In this document: in pieces, positions 9,478 through 17,811 of the stretch
How the letters are laid out: each line of letters starts with the position of its first letter
How positions within the stretch are numbered: position 1 is the stretch's first letter
Origin: Sphingobacterium lactis
GTDB lineage: Bacteria; Bacteroidota; Bacteroidia; Sphingobacteriales; Sphingobacteriaceae
Assembly: GCF_011046555.1 (NCBI RefSeq)
Contig: NZ_CP049246.1
Coordinates: 2,356,001-2,420,000 of the forward strand
Reading direction: 5' to 3'
Length of the DNA: 64,000 nt
The notes under the pieces: model-generated
Told to the model about the DNA's origin: nothing
The model's input: the letters and a program-made list of their open reading frames with translations, nothing else
Databases searched by the model: none
Program-made: the position numbers and the translations under genes

Positions 9478-10212
9478 ATGAAAAATGCAGGTATAATTAT
9501 AGCCATAATCGCCGGATTGGCGGTCATTATCTTTGCCCTAATTTTTGGCAATGCCTATAAATATAAATATCAGGTTTCCAATACGATTAATGTGACGGGG
9601 AATGCGAAGACTAATTTTGAAGCGGACATCGTCAAATGGTCTGCGTCTTTCAGTCGAAAATCCATGGATTTAAGTGAAGCATCTGAACAATTGAAACGTG
9701 ATCGGGATTTGGTTCGCGATTTCTTGGTGCGTCAAGGTATCAATGAGAAGGAAATCCTGTTCAATGCGGTTAATATCACCAGAGATTTCGCTTACCATAC
9801 GGATCAGAATGGGAATAGTACCAATACATTCACTGGTTATAGTCTTTCCCAGAACGTTTCTGTAGAATCCAAAGAATTGGGCAAAGTCGATAACGCTTCG
9901 CGTGAGATTTCCACGCTGATTTCACAAGGGGTGGAGCTGAGCTCCAATTCTCCGAACTATTATTTCTCGGGATTGGAGGATCTGAAGCTGAAATTGATTT
10001 CCGAGGCTTCCCAGAACGCGCGGGCAAGAGCTGAAAATATTGCCAAGGAAGCAGGAGGCGCATTAGGTGATTTGGTTAAAGCCGATTTGGGAATCTTTCA
10101 GATTACCGGGCAAAATGAGAATGAAGAGTATTCGTATGGAGGTGCCTTTAATACCACTTCCAGAAAGAAAACTGCAAATATCACGGTCAAGACAAGTTAT
10201 AGAAGTAATTAA
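9478..10212 (+). CDS. SIMPL domain protein, membrane-anchored
   Basis: A 244-residue protein with an N-terminal membrane anchor (residues about 4-25, IIIAIIAGLAVIIFALIF) followed by one SIMPL (DUF541) domain. The domain opens NTINVTGNAKTNFEADIVKW and includes the ARARAENIAKEAGG helix typical of the family. The domain is probably on the periplasmic side. The function of SIMPL proteins in Bacteroidota is not settled. It ends at a strong hairpin shared with the convergent PepSY gene. Confidence 0.8.
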   Translation: MKNAGIIIAIIAGLAVIIFALIFGNAYKYKYQVSNTINVTGNAKTNFEADIVKWSASFSRKSMDLSEASEQLKRDRDLVRDFLVRQGINEKEILFNAVNITRDFAYHTDQNGNSTNTFTGYSLSQNVSVESKELGKVDNASREISTLISQGVELSSNSPNYYFSGLEDLKLKLISEASQNARARAENIAKEAGGALGDLVKADLGIFQITGQNENEEYSYGGAFNTTSRKKTANITVKTSYRSN

Positions 10213-10230
10213 TTTCGTCCAGAAAGAAAA

Positions 10231-10270
10231 TAAAACAGCCCGTAGGTATTCCCACGGGCTGTTTTATTTT
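10231..10270 (+). terminator. Bidirectional terminator between SIMPL and PepSY genes
   Basis: TAAAACAGCCCGT pairs with ACGGGCTGTTTTA around a ten-base loop. Both sides are T-rich on their own strand, so it can serve the plus-strand SIMPL gene and the convergent PepSY-like gene. Confidence 0.8.
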
Positions 10271-10318
10271 AAGCTATGAATTCATGCTCCTTATTATGTC
10301 AAGGAGTGCAAGAGTTCA

Positions 10319-10771
10319 TTATGGATTGATACGGATGAATTTACCATCTTTATCGAATTCAAGATCCAATCCGTTTGTCAATTCAACATCGAATCCGTGT
10401 CTTTCCTTCTCTAAGCTGTTGATGCCTGCATTTTTGTAATTAGCTTTCACGTAGTCCAAGATTGCTTTTGGAACAACGTTGTCTGGTATAGCATTAGCAT
10501 TATTCTGTGCTTCAATATCCAACCAATCACCATTTTTGTCGAATTTCACTTCAATACCGTTGTCTAATAATACATCGTATTCCTTGCCAGTTAGTCCTTC
10601 TTTTTCTTCAACTACCGAAAGGATTTTAACGCCGTTAAAATTCGCATTCAGGAAGGTTTTCGCTGTTTGAGGTAGTTCGCCCTCGGCAACTACTGTTTCT
10701 TTGTCGTCACAGGATACGAATAATGCTGTTACGGAAAATAATACAACTAGGGATAATAGTAATTTTTTCAT
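10319..10771 (-). CDS. PepSY-like (DUF2874) lipoprotein
   Basis: A 150-residue lipoprotein: signal peptide with a lipobox ending FVSC (Cys about residue 21), then two tandem PepSY-like repeats. Each runs from a helix (LPQTAKTFLNANF; VPKAILDYVKANY) to strands ending in a V/L-x-F-D-K-D/N-G motif (VKFDKNGDW, LEFDKDGKF). It is a paralogue of the gene 36 bp upstream and is probably in the same transcript. These proteins sit in the envelope, often beside two-component systems. The ligand is unknown. Confidence 0.75.
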   Translation of the reverse strand: MKKLLLSLVVLFSVTALFVSCDDKETVVAEGELPQTAKTFLNANFNGVKILSVVEEKEGLTGKEYDVLLDNGIEVKFDKNGDWLDIEAQNNANAIPDNVVPKAILDYVKANYKNAGINSLEKERHGFDVELTNGLDLEFDKDGKFIRINP

Positions 10772-10807
10772 GTTCTTATGTGTGTAAATTGTTTAAGTAA
10801 TTTGTTA

Positions 10808-11251
10808 TTAGTCTTCGATTTTAATGAATTCACCTTTCTTGTTGAATTTCAAGTCGATACCGCTGGTCAGTTCAACTTCGATTTCGCGAGATGATTTGGA
10901 AATCTGCTTGATTTCATTGTTCGGGAAACTCTTGTTTACGTAGTTTTTGATAGATGTAGGGACGATTGCTTGGGGTACAGATTTACCTTTGGCATCCACT
11001 TCTTTCCATTCTCCATTCTTGTCAAATTCGATTTCTGTACCGTCTGCAAAAACGACTTTGTATTCGATTGGGGAGAAGGTTTCTTTCTCCGATTTTACCA
11101 ACGAAACTGATTCGTTACCGTAGTACGTTTTTACAAATTGTTGCGCTGTGTTTGGAAGGTTATTTAATTGAATGACCTTTTCCTGTCCGATAGCTTGAAA
11201 TGATGATCCTGCGATCAAAACAACAAGTCCTGTTTTTATTAGATTGTTCAT
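10808..11251 (-). CDS. PepSY-like (DUF2874) periplasmic protein
   Basis: A 147-residue paralogue of the next gene, with a signal peptide (about 1-22, ending in AIGQE) but no lipobox Cys, so it is soluble in the periplasm. Two repeats are visible: LPNTAQQFVKTYY ... IEFDKNGEW and VPTSIKNYVNKSF ... LKFNKKGEF. It is the first gene of a PepSY pair, located just downstream of the histidine kinase gene on the same strand. Similar direct repeats lie upstream of it and of the response regulator gene, which suggests direct control by that system. Confidence 0.75.
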   Translation of the reverse strand: MNNLIKTGLVVLIAGSSFQAIGQEKVIQLNNLPNTAQQFVKTYYGNESVSLVKSEKETFSPIEYKVVFADGTEIEFDKNGEWKEVDAKGKSVPQAIVPTSIKNYVNKSFPNNEIKQISKSSREIEVELTSGIDLKFNKKGEFIKIED

Positions 11252-11283
11252 GTGTTTAAATTTTATATAACAAAGATGAACAG

Positions 11284-11317
11284 CAAATCTGGAAAGATTT
11301 GGGAATCACATTCCCAA
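11284..11317 (-). promoter_or_regulatory. Putative operator: 11-bp direct repeat and overlapping palindromes upstream of PepSY pair
   Basis: On the plus strand CAAATCTGGAA (11284-11294) is followed directly by AGATTTGGGAA (11295-11305), an 11-bp-spaced direct repeat resembling the one upstream of the response regulator. The same bases form AAATCT-GGAA-AGATTT (11285-11300), and TTGGGAAT-CAC-ATTCCCAA (11299-11317) is a second perfect palindrome. It could also act as a weak terminator for the kinase gene. Confidence 0.5.
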
Positions 11318-11329
11318 TTGTATTTTTTT

Positions 11330-12607
11330 TTATTTCTTTAACGTGAAATGTTGCATGCCAGCAGTATAGGCATAACTGATTTGTAAGTTTTTATGGTGTT
11401 CCAAAATGGACTGAACAATGGATAGCCCCAATCCATTGGATTGGTTATCTTGCATACCTTTATGAAAACGAGCAAAAATAAAGTCGGGATTTAGTGCAGT
11501 GCTTTTGCTATCGTTCGCGATATCTATTGCCGATTCATCCAAGGCTATTTCTATCTTTCCCCCATCCAGATTGTATTTAATTGCATTCCTCAACAGATTA
11601 GATAACAAGATTCTCGCCAATTCAGGATTAATATCTGTCTTAAACTTACCCATTTCCTGTACGTTAAGCTGAATGTTTCGAAATTCGATCAGATCATGGA
11701 AATCATCCAAAAGCTCGAGCGTTAATGCATTGAAATCTACTTCCTGGGTAACCGAATATTGGTTGTTCTCTATTCTTGACAGCATCAAAAGTGATTTATT
11801 CAACGCCACCATTCTGTGAAGGGATTGTTTCGCTTCGGCGATTTTGACCAGCTGTCCTTCTTCAAGATTTCCTTCCTGGAGAAGCAAATCAAGCTTTCCA
11901 ATGGTGATGGCCAATGGGGTTTGCAATTCATGCGATGCATTTTCCAGAAATCGCTTCTGTTCGACAAATACATCTTCATTCCGTTTGATCATCTTTTCTA
12001 TTTGTCCATTGAGTTCCTGAAATTCCTTTATTCCCGTTTGCACAGGGGAAAAGGAGGTTTTATTGCCAAAACGATAGTTGCTTAGGCTTCTGAGGATATG
12101 ATGGAAGGGGCGCCAAGCTCTGCCCATGATAAAGTGATTGATCAGTAGAATGCTCAAGACAATAACAAGGTAAAGGACGGAAAGTGCAATGGCAAGATTG
12201 ATCAGATAGTCATCTTCCTCAACGGTGGACGTCCGTATTTCCAGACTGTAGGCTTTACCATCTTTCGTATAGAAACCCGTTTTTAAAATTCGGTAGGGTT
12301 CATCTTCATCATCGTAAGGCATATACATCAGTTCTCTGGAGAAATGATTCTTGTCCAGGTTGTCGCTCGGTTGGGCAGGGAGGATACGAAACTGATTGAT
12401 CCCATATTGTTGGTTATTCATAACGATACTGGGATCGTCGTATGCTTCGCGAATAATCTCAATTTTTTGATTCTTCAGCCCATCATCCACATTGTCATAA
12501 ACCTCATCCATTAGGAATGCATAGAATAGGAGGGCCCAGATCGCCATGATGATCAAAATGGTAATCGCAACATACTTATTGGTGTAATATTTTACAGAAA
12601 TCGCCAT
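11330..12607 (-). CDS. Sensor histidine kinase
   Basis: A 425-residue membrane kinase. Transmembrane segments lie at about 13-32 and 135-160, flanking a periplasmic sensor of roughly 100 residues. A HAMP-like linker follows, then HisKA with phosphoacceptor His226 (NASHELQTPLA), an N box (NLLRNAIKYN) and a G box (GLGLSIVQSI). The G1/DxGxG box is degenerate (IDIANDSKS). Its start overlaps the response-regulator stop by one base (TAATG), so the two are translationally coupled. The neighbouring PepSY-like genes point to envelope sensing. Confidence 0.9.
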   Translation of the reverse strand: MAISVKYYTNKYVAITILIIMAIWALLFYAFLMDEVYDNVDDGLKNQKIEIIREAYDDPSIVMNNQQYGINQFRILPAQPSDNLDKNHFSRELMYMPYDDEDEPYRILKTGFYTKDGKAYSLEIRTSTVEEDDYLINLAIALSVLYLVIVLSILLINHFIMGRAWRPFHHILRSLSNYRFGNKTSFSPVQTGIKEFQELNGQIEKMIKRNEDVFVEQKRFLENASHELQTPLAITIGKLDLLLQEGNLEEGQLVKIAEAKQSLHRMVALNKSLLMLSRIENNQYSVTQEVDFNALTLELLDDFHDLIEFRNIQLNVQEMGKFKTDINPELARILLSNLLRNAIKYNLDGGKIEIALDESAIDIANDSKSTALNPDFIFARFHKGMQDNQSNGLGLSIVQSILEHHKNLQISYAYTAGMQHFTLKK

Positions 12608-13278
12608 TATACTAATTTATAACCCACACCGTAAACCGCTTGGATGTCCATTTGTGCATCCGCTTCTTTCAGTTTTTTGCGGACATTTTTGATCTGTGAA
12701 TAGAGGAAATCCAAGTTATCCGCTTGATCACTGTGATCGCCCCAAACGGATTCCACTAAGGTCGTTTTTTCCATGAGTTTATTGGGGCGGATCATGAAAT
12801 AATAAAATAAATCAAATTCCTTCCGGTTAAGGACAATCTCCTGTCCATTGACATACACTTGCCGGCTATCGGGATTCAACGACACATTTTTGTAGGTAAT
12901 GAGTTGCTCCCCATCTCTGGAATTGCGCCTAATGATGGACTTTATGCGCGCCAATAATTCGGAGAGGTGATAGGGTTTCGCCAGATAATCATCGGCGCCA
13001 ATCTCCAGCCCCAATACCTTATCCTCGACAGAATCCTTTGCCGATAAGATCAATACCGGTTGTTTTTTATGTGCTTCCTTTAAGCTCCGCAAAAGGTCAA
13101 GTCCGTTCCCTCCAGGAAGCATGATGTCCAAGAGTATACAATCGTAGTCGTAGTTCATGACTTTATCCAATGCAGCGTCATAATCCGGAGCTGACTCAAC
13201 AACAAATTGCTCTGCGGTCAGAAATTCCTCCAGATTTTGGCGTAAGGCTTCTTCGTCTTCAATAATCAATATCTTCAT
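12607..13278 (-). CDS. OmpR/PhoB-family response regulator
   Basis: A 223-residue regulator. The receiver domain has the acidic pocket IIEDEE, phosphoacceptor Asp51 (CILLDIMLPGGNG) and the conserved Lys101 (YLAKPYHLSELLARI). The C-terminal winged helix (about 128-222) includes VLNRKEFDLFYYF and a recognition-helix region LDFLYSQIKNVRKKL. It partners the kinase overlapping its 3' end. A tandem repeat just upstream fits autoregulation, since OmpR-family proteins bind direct repeats spaced about one helical turn apart. Confidence 0.9.
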   Translation of the reverse strand: MKILIIEDEEALRQNLEEFLTAEQFVVESAPDYDAALDKVMNYDYDCILLDIMLPGGNGLDLLRSLKEAHKKQPVLILSAKDSVEDKVLGLEIGADDYLAKPYHLSELLARIKSIIRRNSRDGEQLITYKNVSLNPDSRQVYVNGQEIVLNRKEFDLFYYFMIRPNKLMEKTTLVESVWGDHSDQADNLDFLYSQIKNVRKKLKEADAQMDIQAVYGVGYKLV

Positions 13279-13302
13279 AAGGAAACGACAATGTAATTAA
13301 AA

Positions 13303-13324
13303 CATTCTGGAAAAATTCTGGAAT
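13303..13324 (-). promoter_or_regulatory. Putative autoregulatory site: ATTCTGGAA direct repeat
   Basis: ATTCTGGAA occurs at 13304-13312 and again at 13315-13323, an exact repeat with an 11-bp period, 26-46 bp upstream of the response regulator ATG. A degenerate copy pair precedes the PepSY genes. Confidence 0.55.
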
Positions 13325-13372
13325 CTGCTGATTTTCAGTATGCATATGCGGAAATTCCTAAAACCCTAAACT

Positions 13373-15457
13373 TTACAGCATAAATTTAACCCCGGTATAG
13401 AAATTTCTTCCCGGAGCAACGTTAAAATACCGGTTGCCCATCGCATTAATATCATTCCCCAAGCTATATTTACTATCCAGTATATTGTCCACCCCGAAAA
13501 ATAGTTGAAGGGCATGTCGATTGCTGATTTTTCCGGTCCAGGAGGCTTTAGCCTGCAATAGATGATATTTATCCGCGTATACGGTATTGACATCGTTTAA
13601 GGGAATGCTGGAGGTGAAATTGTGCAGCACATTTAGTTCAAACTGTTTGGCAAAGGCCAAGCTCAGCGTATTCACCCATATCCATTCCGGTACCGAGGTG
13701 ATGCTATTGCCGGAAAGATCCACCTCATTCAGGACATAATCTTGAAATACATAATCCTGATAGGTGAGGTTGGTCGAGAAGATGAGCCCTTTGAGGATTT
13801 GCGCTTCCGGGTTACTGATGATTTGGCTCAATAGACTGGCTTCGATCCCTTTTTGATCCATCTCGCCAGCATTGACAAAATATTCGTTGCCTGCTTCATT
13901 TAAATGTCTGACAATACCGTTTTTCATCTGATAACTGTATCCGGAAAGGTCTGCGATAAAGCGTCGGTCATTGGTTTCAAAGCGCATTCCCATTTCATAA
14001 TTTGTCCCGGATTCAGCCTGTAAGTCGCTATTGATCTCATTGTTGGAGGAACGTACCTCTGCAATCGTCGGTGTTGAAAAACCTTTCGAAACCGAACCGC
14101 GGACAGCCAAGTTTTTTGTGGCCATATAAGATAGCCCTAGGCGAGGGAGCCAACTTTTAGCAAAGTCGATGTGTCCGTCGCTAGCTGTTTCACCAGGTGT
14201 ATTCCTTTCAAACTCAATACCGTTGAAATTCAGGCCGATGGATGCTTCAGCCGTAAGTTTATCGTATAGTCGCGCTTTGGCTCGGTAAAAATAGAAATGT
14301 TGACCATTCTCTAATTTGTCATCATCGGTTAAGGTGCCACGCTCCCCCAAGTTGTTTTCATGGTTTTTGATGTGGTACCATCCTTTCTGTCCCTCCACAC
14401 CCAATTGCATCTCCCATTGCAACATGGAATTTTGTTGATCCTGGAAGGAGAGGTAAGTCCGGAAGCCTACATTCTTTTCATTGCGCAATTCATAATTGGT
14501 GATAAATGGATTTTCTAGATCGGTATGGGTACCAAATACGGTTATTACATGCTCCAATTGATCGGAAAACTTGTAGGCATGCGTAATACCTCCTAAGATG
14601 GTTTTATTATAGATGGCAGCCTTCTGATCCTGTGCACTTGGGAATGGCCCTCCCGCAGGTCTGGACTGCCGTGGATCTTCATCATATTGTTGCTGCGTCA
14701 AACCTCCGGGAGTTTCATAACCCAAGTCGCTATAAAGTGCAAGGAATTTTAAGGTCCCTTTTGGATTGTAATCCCATTGATGGGTGGTCTGCAAAAACAA
14801 CTTATCCATTCCTGTATGTTGCCTATAGCCATCAGAACGCAAATACGCTTGGTCAAAGGAAAATTTATAGGCATCATTGACTTGATGTTGGAATTTAATC
14901 TGTTCATGGAACAGGCCATATGAACCTCCGGAAAGCATAATCGATTTCTCATTTTCGTTATTGCTAAATCCCGATGGCATGAAACGGATTATGCCTCCAG
15001 AATTTGGTCCGTATAGGGAGCCGTCCGGTCCTTTGATGATATGGATGCTATTTATCCCGACAGGGTCAAGCAAATTGAGGTACGTATTGCCGCTGGCGTC
15101 CGTCAAGGGGATTTCATCCAGGTATACTTTCGTATTGCGTACCCCGAAAGGTGAGCGGATCATGCTCCCCCGTAAGGCCAACCGATAGCTTCCCGGCGAT
15201 CGTTCTTCCATGCGTAGACCAGGGGTACTATTGAAACTGCTTAAAAAGCTGCTAGGGGCTTGGGAGTTCATGAATTTATTGCTGATGACCTTTCCAGAGG
15301 TGGTCAGGTCCAACATAGCCTGTGCATTGAAATAGGCCTTGATTTCAACAGGTGCAATCGCATTGATACTGCTGTCTGCTGGTGTTGTTTGCGCTGATGT
15401 CGTAGAAATGGTTAGGGATAGTGCTAAGCCTACTAGGCATACGTTCTTTAAGTACAT
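13373..15457 (-). CDS. TonB-dependent outer-membrane receptor
   Basis: A receptor of about 694 residues. The chosen start (ATG at 15457) gives a proper signal peptide (MYLKNVCLVGLALSLTIS); longer upstream readings add non-signal sequence overlapping the neighbouring gene. The plug domain is at about 35-165 (SFNSTPGLRMEER, LALRGSMIRSPFGVRNTKVYLDEIPLTD, IKGPDGSLYGPNSGG), followed by a beta-barrel with NLAVRGSVSKGFSTPTIAEV and a terminal aromatic YTGVKFML. There is no SusD partner or carboxypeptidase-like N-domain, so iron-complex or cofactor uptake is more likely than glycan uptake. It starts 13 bp after a BamA-like gene. Confidence 0.88.
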   Translation of the reverse strand: MYLKNVCLVGLALSLTISTTSAQTTPADSSINAIAPVEIKAYFNAQAMLDLTTSGKVISNKFMNSQAPSSFLSSFNSTPGLRMEERSPGSYRLALRGSMIRSPFGVRNTKVYLDEIPLTDASGNTYLNLLDPVGINSIHIIKGPDGSLYGPNSGGIIRFMPSGFSNNENEKSIMLSGGSYGLFHEQIKFQHQVNDAYKFSFDQAYLRSDGYRQHTGMDKLFLQTTHQWDYNPKGTLKFLALYSDLGYETPGGLTQQQYDEDPRQSRPAGGPFPSAQDQKAAIYNKTILGGITHAYKFSDQLEHVITVFGTHTDLENPFITNYELRNEKNVGFRTYLSFQDQQNSMLQWEMQLGVEGQKGWYHIKNHENNLGERGTLTDDDKLENGQHFYFYRAKARLYDKLTAEASIGLNFNGIEFERNTPGETASDGHIDFAKSWLPRLGLSYMATKNLAVRGSVSKGFSTPTIAEVRSSNNEINSDLQAESGTNYEMGMRFETNDRRFIADLSGYSYQMKNGIVRHLNEAGNEYFVNAGEMDQKGIEASLLSQIISNPEAQILKGLIFSTNLTYQDYVFQDYVLNEVDLSGNSITSVPEWIWVNTLSLAFAKQFELNVLHNFTSSIPLNDVNTVYADKYHLLQAKASWTGKISNRHALQLFFGVDNILDSKYSLGNDINAMGNRYFNVAPGRNFYTGVKFML

Positions 15458-15470
15458 AGATAATAAAGGG

Positions 15471-16760
15471 TTAAAAGGCTTCGTTAAGACCAAGGAATAA
15501 GCCACGTTGGCCAAATCTTCCGAAGGCATAATCAATACATAAATTTGTGCGTGTTGCTTTATTGAACAGTAAGCGCAGACCAGCTCCTGCTGCTGGCTGC
15601 CAAATCTGAAAGAGTTTTGTTCCCATCTGATCGTTTGCCGTCTGCACGTTGGCAAATACTACGCCGCTCAGGAATTGATTCCTCAGGATAGGGTAGCGGT
15701 ATTCCACTTCTGAATAGAAGAAGGATTTGCCTTTGAAATACCCCATGGTGTATCCTCGGCCACTGCGCGCATAGGTGTCTTTAGCGGTTCCTGGAAGGTC
15801 TGTATAGGGCAGGTGGCCCCCCAAATTATAGGAGCCAAAATTCCAGAAAGCCAACACATGGTTTGGACGGTCTGTCGATAATTGCCAATATTTGCGGAAA
15901 TCGGTCTGCAATTGATAGGCATTGTGCGAGCTTCCCATCCACGTTTGGTTCATGCGCAGGACCATATCGAAATAGTAACCTTTATAGGCACTATTGGGGT
16001 TGTCACGTGTAAGGTATTGCATATTCAACATCAAACCATTGTTGTTGACGCGGGTCGGGTCGAAGTCGTTCCAGCGGCTATAGATTTCAATAGGTGCCAT
16101 ATTTTCCTCGCTTCCAACCGTGGAGAATTTCCGCTTTAATTCAAAATAGAAGCCGGCACCTACAAAGGCACCTGGGAAGAGTTGCTTATAAACACGCTCG
16201 TTGAAAGTGTAGGTCATGAACCTGTTGACAAATCGCTGCCGATCGGGGTTGTTCATGATGAGTTCCTCCGATGTAGGATTGTCCAATGCGCCACCGATGC
16301 CCATTCCATAATCCAAACCTACTGCTTTGGCAACCATAAATCCACCCTTAATGTTCCATCTGTTACCCGGCGTGTAGATGTCATGGAGTAGATATCCCAC
16401 AATAATACCTCGGGTTGTTGCGCTCAAAGCTGTAGCGGCAATAGACATCGTGGTATTTGGCTCATTCCCCAAAACTTTACCGCCTACGGCTTTTATGCCT
16501 ATTTGCGCACCAATGGAGGGATTGTAGTTCAAATTTGGAAGATAGGAGATCGCTGATCTTTTTCTTTCCGTTTTAACGGAATCCTTTTTCTTAAAAGGGT
16601 TGATATCCTGGAAGGCATCGACAATATCGTAAAGATGGGCTGTAGGTAGGATGCTGTCCCGCTGTTCCTTGGTACTTACGGTATCTTGAATCTGGATCTG
16701 TGCAAACCCTGACATAACCGTCAGAAAACCTATTAGAAAGAATATGAGCCGAATGTGCAT
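15471..16760 (-). CDS. BamA/TamA-like outer-membrane barrel protein
   Basis: A 429-residue outer-membrane protein with a signal peptide (about 1-20, ending in SGFAQ), a short periplasmic segment and a beta-barrel (surface-antigen D15-like). It ends in Phe, as expected for BAM substrates. POTRA domains are absent, so it is a reduced paralogue rather than BamA itself. Recognisable barrel strands include RSGRGYTMGYFKGKSFFYSE and GAGLRLLFNKATRTNLCID. It is upstream of and nearly contiguous with the TonB receptor, so the two are probably one operon. Confidence 0.75.
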   Translation of the reverse strand: MHIRLIFFLIGFLTVMSGFAQIQIQDTVSTKEQRDSILPTAHLYDIVDAFQDINPFKKKDSVKTERKRSAISYLPNLNYNPSIGAQIGIKAVGGKVLGNEPNTTMSIAATALSATTRGIIVGYLLHDIYTPGNRWNIKGGFMVAKAVGLDYGMGIGGALDNPTSEELIMNNPDRQRFVNRFMTYTFNERVYKQLFPGAFVGAGFYFELKRKFSTVGSEENMAPIEIYSRWNDFDPTRVNNNGLMLNMQYLTRDNPNSAYKGYYFDMVLRMNQTWMGSSHNAYQLQTDFRKYWQLSTDRPNHVLAFWNFGSYNLGGHLPYTDLPGTAKDTYARSGRGYTMGYFKGKSFFYSEVEYRYPILRNQFLSGVVFANVQTANDQMGTKLFQIWQPAAGAGLRLLFNKATRTNLCIDYAFGRFGQRGLFLGLNEAF

Positions 16761-16845
16761 CGCGATGGCAGTAATAGTTTAAGTGAAGAATCAAAAAGCG
16801 CAGGCGCTAATTTGTTGTAAAAGTAGGCAAATTTATTAAAATCGG

Positions 16846-17748
16846 TTAAATGGTTGCCAAGCGGTTAAATTGTTCAAGATAACCCAGGTAACCTGTTAAT
16901 CCGCCTGTATGAATAACCAAGATTTTGCTGTTCGGTTTGAAGTAGTCTTTCATAATTAAGTCATAAACTCCAAAGACAAGTTTTCCGGTATAGGTCGGCT
17001 CAAGCATTATTCCTGTTTTACTCACAAATTCCTTGATGAATAGCAACAGGTCTGGTTTTGTTTTTGCATATCCACCAAAATGATAATCCAGATGTAATTT
17101 AATGTGAGCTGGATCAACGCCGAAAGACGTAAATTCATCCAATAAGAAGTCCGCAGATTTCAGTACGGGTATCGTTTCTACCTGCGTTTTGAGTCCGTAC
17201 TGTGTGATTCCCGCAGCAATTCCGGCAACGGTTGTTCCCGTTCCTGAGGCAACGAAAATATGGTCATAGTCCTGCTCCAGCTCATCTAAGAGCTCCATGC
17301 AACCTTGCATGCCCAGCTTGGATTTACCGCCTTCGTCCAGGAATAAACTCTCACGATCATTGAAATGGGTTAAGAACAGATTACGTTTCTCCTTATAGGA
17401 TTGCCGATCTACAAATTGAAGATCCATACCGAACAACCGGCACATGGATAATACAGCATTGTCGATGTCTTCTCCGCGAACAAAACCAGTTGATGTGAAC
17501 CCAAAACTTGCTGCTGCCGCTGCGGTTGCTAGCAAGTGATTCGACCAAGCACCACCGAATGTAACCAAATGGTTTATGTTCCGTTGTTGTGCATCGATTA
17601 AGTTGTATTTAAGCTTACGCCATTTATTGCCTGATATGAAGGGATGTATCTTGTCATCCCGTTTGAAATAAACGCGCACATTTTTTTTGGAAAATAGTGG
17701 ATCCTTGATTTCTTCTTCGGGACTATAGATCGGAAATGAAATTAGCAT
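16846..17748 (-). CDS. PLP-dependent ACC deaminase / D-cysteine desulfhydrase family protein
   Basis: A PLP enzyme of fold type II, about 300 residues from the ATG at 17748. An upstream in-frame ATG would add a hydrophobic stretch and overlap the divergent rluD-like gene. SGNKWRKLKYNL holds the predicted Schiff-base Lys42, TFGGAWSNHLLATAAAA is the substrate-carboxylate loop and VASGTGTTVAGIAAG is the phosphate-binding loop. Family members cleave ACC or D-cysteine; which one cannot be decided here. Confidence 0.85.
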   Translation of the reverse strand: MLISFPIYSPEEEIKDPLFSKKNVRVYFKRDDKIHPFISGNKWRKLKYNLIDAQQRNINHLVTFGGAWSNHLLATAAAAASFGFTSTGFVRGEDIDNAVLSMCRLFGMDLQFVDRQSYKEKRNLFLTHFNDRESLFLDEGGKSKLGMQGCMELLDELEQDYDHIFVASGTGTTVAGIAAGITQYGLKTQVETIPVLKSADFLLDEFTSFGVDPAHIKLHLDYHFGGYAKTKPDLLLFIKEFVSKTGIMLEPTYTGKLVFGVYDLIMKDYFKPNSKILVIHTGGLTGYLGYLEQFNRLATI

Positions 17749-17799
17749 ATGCGAATTTATGGAATTTTGGTTCAGGAAGCTGAATTTGTGTAAAAATGC

Positions 17800-17807
17800 T
17801 ACTTTTG
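17800..17807 (+). promoter_or_regulatory. Promoter -7 box for the pseudouridine synthase gene
   Basis: TACTTTTG matches the TAnnTTTG consensus but ends only 4 bases before the ATG at 17812. Either the transcript is essentially leaderless or translation begins at a later codon. No clear -33 TTG at standard spacing is seen. Confidence 0.4.
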
Positions 17808-17811
17808 TGGG

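Noticed and set aside
15458..15655. Longer N-terminus for the TonB receptor
   Set aside because: It overlaps the upstream BamA-like gene and hides the clear signal peptide that begins at 15457.
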